From contig JAJRSV010000396.1 of the NCBI GenBank assembly GCA_024278655.1, positions 1-6,258 of the forward strand: a DNA stretch of 6,258 nt, given 5' to 3'. Positions 1 to 4,915 of the stretch are shown here, one piece after another. Made by a program: the position numbers and the translations under genes. The DNA comes from Bacteroidota bacterium (lineage in GTDB: Bacteria; Bacteroidota; Ignavibacteria; Ignavibacteriales; Ignavibacteriaceae). Position 1 is the first letter of the stretch. Each line of letters begins with the position of its first letter. The notes under the pieces were generated by a model. That model did not search any database, had not been told where the DNA came from, and worked only from the letters and a program-made list of their open reading frames with translations.

Positions 1-106
1 GTACGAAGTAAACTTCAACGCATCAAACCTTGCAAGCGGAGTTTACCTGTACAGGATTAAGGTTAATGATTATGTGGCTGTGAGGAAGATGTTGCTAATC
101 AAATGA
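1..106 (+). CDS. C-terminal end of a T9SS-exported protein (type A sorting domain tail), partial
   Basis: The reading frame is open from the left edge (first whole codon at 2) to a TGA at 104-106 and gives 34 residues. They read YEVNFNASNLASGVYLYRIK, then a short stretch ending in KMLLIK. The pattern L-x-S-G-V-Y-x-Y-R, then a turn, a Val/Lys strand and a final hydrophobic-Lys end is the classic last part of the type A C-terminal sorting domain. This domain directs proteins through the outer membrane by the type IX secretion system and is then usually cleaved off. The passenger domain lies outside the window, so the protein's own role cannot be told. The last codons form the left arm of a long hairpin (91-127). 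The sorting-tail call is firm; the product as a whole is unknown. Confidence 0.85.
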   Translation, partial: YEVNFNASNLASGVYLYRIKVNDYVAVRKMLLIK

Positions 107-127
107 CTCTGTCATTTGATTAGTAAT
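91..127 (+). repeat. Long hairpin spanning a stop codon
   Basis: Positions 95-107 and 111-123 are a perfect 13-bp inverted repeat (arm CTAATCAAATGAC) with a TCT loop. Four more pairs, two of them G-U, extend the stem to 91-127. The TGA stop of the T9SS protein (104-106) sits inside the left arm. There is no T run after the stem, so it is not a textbook intrinsic terminator. It may instead protect the mRNA 3' end or form part of a composite terminator with the hairpins at 128-142 and 165-187. The 12-mer TGCTAATCAAAT of the left arm recurs in direct orientation at 145-156. Confidence 0.8.
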
Positions 128-142
128 CCCGATTTAATCGGG
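128..142 (+). repeat. Small perfect hairpin CCCGAT-TTA-ATCGGG
   Basis: A 6-bp perfect inverted repeat with a 3-nt loop follows directly after the long hairpin; a wobble pair (T127-G143) could extend it. It is the second of three consecutive hairpins downstream of the T9SS gene. There is no T run behind it. Its role is unknown; it may be part of a transcript-end structure. Confidence 0.6.
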
Positions 143-164
143 GCTGCTAATCAAATAATTTGTG

Positions 165-187
165 GGGCGGGATTTGTCTCGCCCTTT
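165..187 (+). terminator. Probable terminator of the T9SS-protein gene
   Basis: GGGCGGGA (165-172) pairs with TCTCGCCC (177-184) across a TTTG loop. This is an 8-bp stem, G+C-rich at the base, with one G-U pair, followed by TTTA. The short T run makes it an imperfect but plausible intrinsic terminator about 60 nt after the stop codon. Confidence 0.5.
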
Positions 188-190
188 ACA

Positions 191-206
191 TAATTGCCGG
201 CAATTA
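191..206. repeat. Perfect 16-nt palindrome TAATTGCCGGCAATTA
   Basis: Each half (TAATTGCC) is the exact reverse complement of the other, with no spacer. A perfect dyad of this length could be a binding site for a dimeric regulator or simply another intergenic palindrome. It lies just after the putative terminator and far from any start codon, so an operator role is not favoured. Confidence 0.6.
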
Positions 207-211
207 ATGAA

Positions 212-236
212 CGCAAGCGTGGACGCTTGCTTACGC
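212..236 (+). repeat. REP-like palindromic repeat, copy 1
   Basis: This 25-nt unit has a stem GCAAGCGT pairing with ACGCTTGC over a GG loop and a fixed tail TTACGC. It matches the unit at 851-875 at 24 of 25 positions; the difference is T220 against G859. A more diverged inverted copy lies at 609-632. A short palindrome plus a conserved one-sided tail, repeated between genes, resembles REP-type elements. Confidence 0.75.
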
Positions 237-308
237 TAATAGTTTCAAAAAGGTGCGCGATCCTGTGTCCACGCAGCCGACTCGTGCAAAACTAATCTCT
301 TTTGAATA

Positions 309-336
309 TCGAACACCGAACATTCAATATTGAATG
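309..336 (+). repeat. Degenerate 7-nt array ending in a 16-nt palindrome
   Basis: Four consecutive 7-nt units can be read: TCGAACA, CCGAACA, TTCAATA and TTGAATG. The first two match the unit of the larger array at 1089-1137. The last part (321-336) is also a perfect palindrome, CATTCAAT followed by its reverse complement. The two readings overlap, so the palindrome may come from an inverted junction of units. Confidence 0.6.
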
Positions 337-407
337 ATGAAGTATTCCATCTTTTGTCTTTTTATTTTTTTTAATCTTCATTCCATCAAATATCAAACAG
401 ATAATTT

Positions 408-473
408 AATTAGTGTAAATTCGTGAAATTAGTGGCTTCTGTTTCTGCCACGAATTACACTAATTGACACGAA
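408..473. repeat. Inverted repeat built from AATTNGTG units
   Basis: AATT occurs at 408, 418 and 427, each followed by AGTG or CGTG, so the left arm is a 9-10-nt tandem repeat. The right arm (447-473) carries the same unit on the opposite strand, with AATT at 453 and 462. Positions 419-436 and 447-464 are inverted repeats matching at 15 of 18 positions around a TTCTGTTTCT loop. The whole can fold into a large imperfect hairpin. No gene is associated with it. Confidence 0.7.
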
Positions 474-552
474 CAACTAATAAAAGCTTGCCACGGCGAA
501 GCGCAGCGGAGAGGGGTCATTTATAGTCATCAAGTCATTCATTGTTATTTTT

Positions 553-584
553 TGATTGGGTGATTGAGTGATTTGTAGATTGTA
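553..584 (+). repeat. Four degenerate 8-nt units (TGATTGGG-like)
   Basis: Four consecutive 8-mers share NGATT: TGATTGGG at 553, TGATTGAG at 561, TGATTTGT at 569 and AGATTGTA at 577. It is one of several short-period arrays in this spacer. The function is unknown. Confidence 0.5.
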
Positions 585-608
585 GGGATTTCTTTTGTCT
601 TTTATCTT

Positions 609-632
609 GCGCGAGCCGGCGTCCCCGCTGGC
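609..632 (-). repeat. REP-like palindromic repeat, diverged inverted copy
   Basis: Read on the minus strand, this segment matches the unit at 852-875 at 19 of 24 positions. It keeps the core GCGGGGACGC and the CGC end of the tail. In the stem, the A-T pair at unit positions 3/16 has become C-G, a compensatory change. The next pair has become A-C on this strand, which is a G-T wobble on the other. This suggests that folding is under selection or that the copies share a mobile origin. Confidence 0.6.
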
Positions 633-642
633 GGTGCTTGTA

Positions 643-677
643 AAATCACAAGTTTCAAAAAACAAATCACAAATAAC
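643..677 (+). repeat. Degenerate 7-nt array with C at every seventh base
   Basis: Five consecutive heptamers end in C: AAATCAC, AAGTTTC, AAAAAAC, AAATCAC and AAATAAC. C recurs at 649, 656, 663, 670 and 677. The first and fourth units are identical. The A-rich base composition means part of the pattern could be chance, but the same 7-nt period occurs in other parts of the spacer. Confidence 0.5.
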
Positions 678-726
678 TTTCAAATTCCAATTTTCCAACC
701 GACAAAACATTTAATATCGAAGGACA

Positions 727-757
727 ACTCCATAGGAGTGGAATGTTTGTAGAAAAA
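727..757 (+). repeat. Hairpin-ATGTTT element, copy 1
   Basis: ACTCC-ATA-GGAGT (727-739) is a 5-bp hairpin with a 3-nt loop. It is followed after GGA by ATGTTT (743-748) and then GTAGAAAA. The copy at 778-802 has the same architecture with the same 3-nt spacing. The 5-bp stem is short for a terminator and the downstream part is not a T run. Confidence 0.65.
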
Positions 758-777
758 AGGAAGAAGAAAGAAAGGAA

Positions 778-802
778 AACCCCAGAGGGGTTAAATGTTT
801 TT
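778..802 (+). repeat. Hairpin-ATGTTT element, copy 2
   Basis: AACCCC-AGA-GGGGTT (778-792) is a 6-bp hairpin with a 3-nt loop, and ATGTTT starts at 795. Measured from the shared GGNGT end, the spacing to ATGTTT is 3 nt, as in the copy at 727. The central stem differs (CCCC/GGGG against CTCC/GGAG) by a matched change on both sides, so pairing is kept while sequence varies. A purine-rich linker joins the two copies. Confidence 0.65.
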
Positions 803-805
803 GCC

Positions 806-833
806 GCAGGAAGTCAGAAGTAAGAAGCTAACA
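806..833 (+). repeat. Short degenerate 7-nt array (GNNAGAA-like)
   Basis: GCAGGAA, GTCAGAA and GTAAGAA follow each other at 806, 813 and 820, with GCTAACA behind them. On the other strand the units read TTCTTAC and TTCTGAC, close to the TTTTTAC/TTTTGTC heptamers near 1174. This points to an inverted, diverged member of that array type. Confidence 0.45.
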
Positions 834-850
834 CAACGATAATGCGGCAG

Positions 851-875
851 CGCAAGCGGGGACGCTTGCTTACGC
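851..875 (+). repeat. REP-like palindromic repeat, copy 2
   Basis: The stem GCAAGCG (852-... ) pairs with CGCTTGC over a GGGA loop, followed by the fixed tail TTACGC. It matches the unit at 212-236 at 24 of 25 positions in the same orientation about 640 nt downstream. It lies inside the short open frame 842-1033, which argues that this frame is not a gene. Confidence 0.75.
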
Positions 876-925
876 ACACAACGTGTACATTATCTCTTTT
901 GATTTACGAATATCCATCATCGATA

Positions 926-956
926 TTAGAAGTTTTATTCTTTTATCTTTTTACTT
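926..956 (+). repeat. 31-nt direct repeat, copy 1
   Basis: This segment, from TTAGAAGTTTTATTC to the following TTTTTACTT, is identical over 31 nt to 1159-1189. One mismatch further left (A925 against T1158) the match continues for three more bases. The copies are 233 nt apart. The right half consists of TTTTATC and TTTTTAC heptamers. Exact identity beside otherwise degenerate repeats suggests a recent duplication or conversion. Confidence 0.8.
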
Positions 957-1088
957 CCTGTCTCTATGCTTCCCAAACACTTCGCCGGCAGGCAGCTAAT
1001 CTTTACTCTTTCCTATCAAACAACAGGCAGTAATAAAATTCAATCACCCATTCCGGACTTAAAAGTAAAAGATTGAAATTGACAAACA

Positions 1089-1137
1089 TCGAACCTTGAA
1101 CGTCGAACATCGAACAAAGAACCACGAACCAAGCACC
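1089..1137 (+). repeat. Seven degenerate 7-nt units (TCGAACA-like)
   Basis: Seven heptamers run without a break from 1089, with GAAC at the same place in six of them; the unit at 1131 has GCAC. Units such as TCGAACC, TTGAACG and TCGAACA differ at the outer positions while the core is kept. It is the clearest array of this period in the window and matches the units at 309-322. The arrangement recalls the short tandemly repeated heptamers known from cyanobacterial genomes, but the unit differs. Confidence 0.7.
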
Positions 1138-1158
1138 AAGGATTGATGATTTGAGATT

Positions 1159-1189
1159 TTAGAAGTTTTATTCTTTTATCTTTTTACTT
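1159..1189 (+). repeat. 31-nt direct repeat, copy 2
   Basis: This is the exact second copy of 926-956. Here the repeat leads straight into a longer pyrimidine-rich heptamer array (1174-1215). It lies about 100 nt before the aspS start. Confidence 0.8.
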
Positions 1190-1215
1190 TTGTCTTTACT
1201 CTTTACTCTTTCATT
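1174..1215 (+). repeat. Six pyrimidine-rich 7-nt units
   Basis: Heptamers TTTTATC, TTTTTAC, TTTTGTC, TTTACTC, TTTACTC and TTTCATT follow in register. Related pairs occur at 593-606 (TTTTGTC, TTTTATC) and at 352-365. The track sits upstream of aspS and would form a T/C-rich RNA leader only if transcription starts left of it. Confidence 0.6.
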
Positions 1216-1222
1216 CATTCAA

Positions 1223-1254
1223 TTTGTTTACCCTTTCATTATTGATTAATTTTC
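1223..1254 (+). promoter_or_regulatory. aspS: Candidate Bacteroidota-type promoter for aspS
   Basis: TTTG at 1223-1226 is followed after 20 nt by TAATTTTC at 1247-1254. That matches the TAnnTTTG -7 box of Bacteroidota sigma-70 promoters except for the last base. The start codon lies about 35 nt further on. In such AT-rich DNA a match like this can arise by chance, so it is only a candidate. No strong Shine-Dalgarno sequence precedes the start codon at 1289. Confidence 0.35.
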
Positions 1255-1288
1255 GCCTTCAAATAAATGAGAATGAAAAGAATATAAA

Positions 1289-3070
1289 ATGAATTTTAAA
1301 AGAAGAACACATACCTGCGGAGAATTAACCGCAGCGAATGCAGGCGAGACGGTTGTACTTAACGGATGGGTTGACAGAAGACGTGACCTTGGCGGAGTTA
1401 TTTTTATTGGGCTGCGTGACCGTTACGGTGTAACACAGGTTGTTTTTGAACCGGAACATAATCCCGAAGCACATAATTTGGCAAAGCAGCTACGCAGCGA
1501 GTTTGTAATTGCAGTGGAAGGTAAAGTAAGAAGAAGACCCGATGATCAGATAAACAAAGATATGGCAACCGGCGAGATTGACGTGGTTGCAGAAAATCTT
1601 GTAATTCTTAATGAAGCCGAAACACCGCCATTTCCAATTAAAGATAAAATTGATGCGTTTGAAGAACTGCGCTTAAAATACCGTTACCTCGATTTAAGAA
1701 GACCCGTGCTTCAGAAAAATCTTTTGTTGAGGCACCGGATGTATCAGCTTGTGCGCAAGTATTTTGATGCGAATGATTTCGTTGAGATAGAAACACCATA
1801 TTTAATGAAGAGCACTCCGGAAGGTGCGCGCGATTATCTTGTGCCGAGCCGCTTGCACAAAGGAAAGTTTTACGCTCTGCCGCAATCACCGCAAGCATAT
1901 AAACAGTTGCTGATGGTTTCGGGGTTCGATAAATATTTTCAGATTGTTAAATGCTTCAGGGACGAAGACCTTCGCGCCGACCGTCAACCCGAGTTTACGC
2001 AGATTGATGTTGAGATGTCTTTTGTTAACAGTGAGAACGTGTTCGAAGTAGTTGAAGGTTTGATGAAAGTTTTATTCAAAGAATTATGGAACATCGAACT
2101 GGAAACACCTGTTCCAAGACTTTCATTCGATGAAGCGTTGGAACGTTACGGCAGTGATAAACCCGATTTAAGATTCGGACTTGAGCTTGTTACGCTAAAC
2201 AACATCTTCAGAGACACCGGTTTCAAAGTATTCAAAGATGCAGTTGACGGCGGCGGAATTATTACGGGAGTAACTGCACCCGGCTGTGCATCTTACAGCA
2301 GAAACCAGATTGATAATCTAACCAACTTTGTTAAAAAGTTAGGTGCAAAAGGATTGGTTTGGCTTAAAGTGAAAGAAGACGGCTTGGATTCTCCAATCGC
2401 AAAGTTTTTATCGGATGGAGAGAAACAGAAACTTGTTGAAATACTAAATGCACAAAGCGGAGATTTAATTCTGATACTTGCCGGTTCAAGAATAAAAACG
2501 CTTGAGCAGATGGGTGCATTAAGATTGGAGTTAGCAAAACGTTTAGAGCTTGTAAAAGAAGATACTGAACCGAAGCTGCTTTGGGTAACAGACTTTCCGC
2601 TTCTCGAATGGGATGAAGAAACAAAGCGATATTATGCAATGCACCATCCTTTCACTTCACCAAGACCGGAAGACATCCCGCTGCTGGATACTGATCCCGG
2701 GAAAGTAAAAGCAAGAGCTTACGATCTTGTTTTAAATGGCAACGAGATTGCCGGCGGCAGCATAAGAATTCATAATTCAGCATTGCAGGCGAAGATGTTT
2801 AATGTGCTCGGTATATCGAAAGAAGAAGCGGAGAAGAAGTTCGGCTTTCTGATGAATGCATTTAAATTCGGTGCGCCGCCTCATGGCGGAATTGCATTCG
2901 GCTTCGACAGGATGGTTATGATTTTTGCAGGCGAAGAATCGATAAGAGATACTATTGCGTTCCCGAAAACCACAAGCGCATTATCGCTTATGGACGAGGC
3001 ACCTTCGGAAGTGAGCGAAGAGCAATTGAAGGAGCTTCATATAAAAATAAGGGACGACGACGACAAATAA
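1289..3070 (+). CDS. aspS: Aspartyl-tRNA synthetase, bacterial type
   Basis: This enzyme activates aspartate with ATP and charges tRNA-Asp in the cytoplasm. At 593 residues it has the full bacterial length. Residues 1-110 form the OB-fold anticodon-binding domain (GWVDRRRDLGGVIFI at 26-40). Leu34 stands where non-discriminating enzymes usually have His, so it probably charges tRNA-Asp only. Class II motif 1 lies near 164-172. The flipping-loop region TPEGARDYLVPS is at 176-187 and the substrate-binding segment LPQSPQ at 197-202. Motif 2 is at 222-240, with FRDED and Arg224/Glu226. The bacterial GAD insertion domain covers about 290-420. The ATP-site GNEIAGGSIRIHN is at 484-496, and motif 3 with GFDR ends at Arg541. 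The start is firm: an in-frame TGA lies 15 nt upstream (1274-1276) and the N-terminus aligns with the family. The tail ends in four Asp and a Lys. It is monocistronic here. Confidence 0.97.
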   Translation: MNFKRRTHTCGELTAANAGETVVLNGWVDRRRDLGGVIFIGLRDRYGVTQVVFEPEHNPEAHNLAKQLRSEFVIAVEGKVRRRPDDQINKDMATGEIDVVAENLVILNEAETPPFPIKDKIDAFEELRLKYRYLDLRRPVLQKNLLLRHRMYQLVRKYFDANDFVEIETPYLMKSTPEGARDYLVPSRLHKGKFYALPQSPQAYKQLLMVSGFDKYFQIVKCFRDEDLRADRQPEFTQIDVEMSFVNSENVFEVVEGLMKVLFKELWNIELETPVPRLSFDEALERYGSDKPDLRFGLELVTLNNIFRDTGFKVFKDAVDGGGIITGVTAPGCASYSRNQIDNLTNFVKKLGAKGLVWLKVKEDGLDSPIAKFLSDGEKQKLVEILNAQSGDLILILAGSRIKTLEQMGALRLELAKRLELVKEDTEPKLLWVTDFPLLEWDEETKRYYAMHHPFTSPRPEDIPLLDTDPGKVKARAYDLVLNGNEIAGGSIRIHNSALQAKMFNVLGISKEEAEKKFGFLMNAFKFGAPPHGGIAFGFDRMVMIFAGEESIRDTIAFPKTTSALSLMDEAPSEVSEEQLKELHIKIRDDDDK

Positions 3071-3085
3071 CCCAACCGGGTTTTT
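3069..3085. terminator. Shared terminator between convergent genes
   Basis: AACCC (3069-3073) pairs with GGGTT (3078-3082) over an AACC loop and runs into a five-T tract. It starts within the aspS stop codon and ends just before the stop codon of the opposite gene (3086). On the + strand it is a short intrinsic terminator. On the minus strand the same stem is followed only by ATTTG, so termination of the lipoprotein transcript would be weak. The convergent genes are just 15 nt apart. Confidence 0.6.
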
Positions 3086-4885
3086 CTACTTTTCGGTTTC
3101 TTCTTTTAAGATTGAATACATTCCAAGCAGACTGCTTATGTTGTGCTGCACGTAATCGATTCTGATTTTATAATTGGTTAAACTGCTTTTAAACCCGCCC
3201 ATTGCTCTTTGGGGATCATCAAGATACATTGCAGTAACCGGATCGAACTGGGTTTGAAGCTCAAACTTTACTCCGCGTTCCAAAGCGTTTCTTATTTTGT
3301 GCTGCGTTTGTTCATCGCCGAAATCTTTTGCAAGCTCGTAAGCGTTATACAGTCCTTCCATCCGTGTGGCAGTTGGTGTTGAACGCGGCGGCGAGTAAAA
3401 GCTGCCTGTCCAGTCGCTGAACTCCGCATTAATTCTTTGGCTTTCAATAATCACATCAGCCAAACGCATTGCGTGATTGAAGTATAATTTGTCTGGACGG
3501 TACCGGTAAAGTTTGTTCAAACCGTACAGCAGCCAGTGATCGTGCTGAAGCTCTTTATCCGTTTTGTCTCCGTCTCTTACATTTATTAAATACTTTGCAC
3601 CTCTCTCGGCAATATCGAGCCACTTCTCATTGGCGTCTGCTTCGTAAAGCATTGTAAGTGCCAGCAGTGCTTCGCCGGGATAATAATCGGAGCGGAAGTC
3701 GGTTACTTCACCGCTCGGGTAATATTGTTTCTGCACATAAAACTCACCCGATTTGTTTTGCGACATCTGAATCCATTCGCCTAACTGCTGTGCTGTTTTA
3801 AGTGAGGAACTTTCTTTTGTGATTTGATAATGATATAAGAAAGCTATTGCCGCAAGTGCGTTGCCGCCCAACTTCGTATTTCCCTTTTCAACCGAACAGT
3901 AGTATGTACCGCCCGCAGTCTTCAAGGGCTTTATAGTTCGTTTAAGATATTCAAGCGCAAGCTCCGATTTTTTAAGTAACAAAGAATCCCTTGTTTCCTG
4001 GTAAAGCTGAAGCATCGAAAATATAGTGCCTGCATGTCGAACCAAATTATACTCGTCAGCTTCTTTTGATGATTTGGGATAGTAGAGATAGAGAAACCTG
4101 CCGTCGGGCTTAACGGCGTTTGCAAGATAAGTTCCACCCTTAATTGCAGCGTCTAACAGTTTGGCTGCGGTTAATTTATTAAAGATTTTGTGTCCCCTGT
4201 AAAGTGGCGTAACTCTTTTATTCTTTACAGAAAAGCTTGTAACCGAAAACCTGTAAACATCCGGGTCTTTTTGTTTGAATATTTTTTTTATTTCATCTTT
4301 CTTATCGGAATCATCGCCGACGTACCCGCGTATCTTTTTTTCCTTAAGCAACTGCTTCGAGTTAATGATTGAATTTGCAACAATCTCTTCGGGAAGAAAA
4401 GCCAAACCGCTTCCGCGTTCGAAAGCCAGACCGAACAAGCTTCTGTCCCACATCATCGGAAAATCAAGCGACTCGGTTACTTCGGGAATAACTTCGTTTA
4501 CTATATCGACCTTCACTAAAGTGTTTTGCTTGTTGCCAACATAGTCTTCCGCCTTCGATACCGCATTGTTGATTGCATCGATAATTCCGTAACCTCTGCC
4601 CATAAAAACTTTTGCTCTGGTTTTTCCGTCGCTTACAGACACGAATACAATTCTCGGTAAATTATCATCGGCAAGCTTTGGTGTAAGCTCCGAATCTCTG
4701 ACATCAAACAGAGTTGAGTAAACATAACTGCCGAGCGCCTGCTGGTCATCCGGCGTAAGCTCGTATTTGTAGGTTATATCGTCGAACCATATTGCATCTT
4801 CATTTGTAGAGCACCCGGTAAATAAGCCGGCTGCGTAAATAAAGAGAATAAGTGTTAATATGTTTTTATAATATCTTTTTATCAT
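3086..4885 (-). CDS. Lipoprotein with AMMECR1-like domain and helical toroid domain
   Basis: A basic N-terminus, a hydrophobic segment (about 9-23) and TGC at Cys25 form a lipoprotein signal, giving a mature protein that starts CSTNED. Phe at -3 is slightly unusual. Residues about 43-190 alternate strands and helices (IVFVSVSDGKTRAKV, GRGYGIIDAINNAV, then LFGLAFERGSGLAFLPEEI). This resembles the AMMECR1 fold, though key residues cannot be confirmed by eye. From about 235 to 597, six or seven helical hairpins alternate with aromatic loops (DGRFLY, GGTYYC, SGEFYV, HDHWLLYGL, PPRSTPTATRMEGLY). Such repeats occur in (alpha/alpha)6 toroids, for example six-hairpin glycosidases and epimerases. No catalytic assignment is possible. 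It starts 30 nt after the membrane-protein gene, behind GAAGAA, and is probably co-transcribed with it. Secreted lipoprotein is fairly sure; the fold calls are inference. Confidence 0.65.
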   Translation of the reverse strand: MIKRYYKNILTLILFIYAAGLFTGCSTNEDAIWFDDITYKYELTPDDQQALGSYVYSTLFDVRDSELTPKLADDNLPRIVFVSVSDGKTRAKVFMGRGYGIIDAINNAVSKAEDYVGNKQNTLVKVDIVNEVIPEVTESLDFPMMWDRSLFGLAFERGSGLAFLPEEIVANSIINSKQLLKEKKIRGYVGDDSDKKDEIKKIFKQKDPDVYRFSVTSFSVKNKRVTPLYRGHKIFNKLTAAKLLDAAIKGGTYLANAVKPDGRFLYLYYPKSSKEADEYNLVRHAGTIFSMLQLYQETRDSLLLKKSELALEYLKRTIKPLKTAGGTYYCSVEKGNTKLGGNALAAIAFLYHYQITKESSSLKTAQQLGEWIQMSQNKSGEFYVQKQYYPSGEVTDFRSDYYPGEALLALTMLYEADANEKWLDIAERGAKYLINVRDGDKTDKELQHDHWLLYGLNKLYRYRPDKLYFNHAMRLADVIIESQRINAEFSDWTGSFYSPPRSTPTATRMEGLYNAYELAKDFGDEQTQHKIRNALERGVKFELQTQFDPVTAMYLDDPQRAMGGFKSSLTNYKIRIDYVQHNISSLLGMYSILKEETEK

Positions 4886-4915
4886 AATTTTCTTCGCTAA
4901 GTTGTTGTACGGTAA

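Larger units (their letters stand above)
107..1288. other. Gene-free 1.2-kb spacer made of several repeat families
   Basis: No convincing coding region lies here. The only open frames (477-710 minus, 842-1033 plus) run through repeats and give low-complexity peptides without recognisable domains. The stretch is AT-rich and is built from small elements listed separately: three hairpins, two perfect 16-nt palindromes, three copies of a REP-like palindrome, two hairpin-ATGTTT elements, a 9-10-nt AATTNGTG repeat, 7-nt and 8-nt degenerate arrays, and a 31-nt direct repeat. No tRNA, rRNA or riboswitch was recognised. The aspS promoter should lie near its right end. Confidence 0.75.

Noticed and set aside
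252..290. Possible tRNA or small structured RNA in the G+C-rich patch
   Set aside because: No cloverleaf, anticodon arm or TTC-type T-loop could be found; it is probably another repeat remnant.
477..710. Minus-strand open frame of 77 codons
   Set aside because: It runs through the 8-nt and 7-nt repeat arrays and the inverted REP-like copy. The peptide shows no domain, signal or family resemblance.
842..1033. Plus-strand open frame of 63 codons
   Set aside because: It begins next to REP-like copy 2 and includes one copy of the 31-nt repeat. The hydrophobic peptide is a by-product of T-rich repeat DNA.
309..1215. CRISPR array
   Set aside because: Repeat units are only 7-10 nt and tandem without spacers, and the 31-nt repeat occurs just twice, 233 nt apart. 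No cas gene is visible.
1638..2639. Two minus-strand open frames inside aspS (1638-1898 and 2364-2639)
   Set aside because: They lie opposite conserved catalytic coding sequence and show no independent protein features.
3052..3067. Four GAC codons giving DDDDK at the AspRS C-terminus as a tag or protease site
   Set aside because: Charged C-terminal tails are common and this is a natural end of a full-length aspS. Nothing around it suggests a construct.
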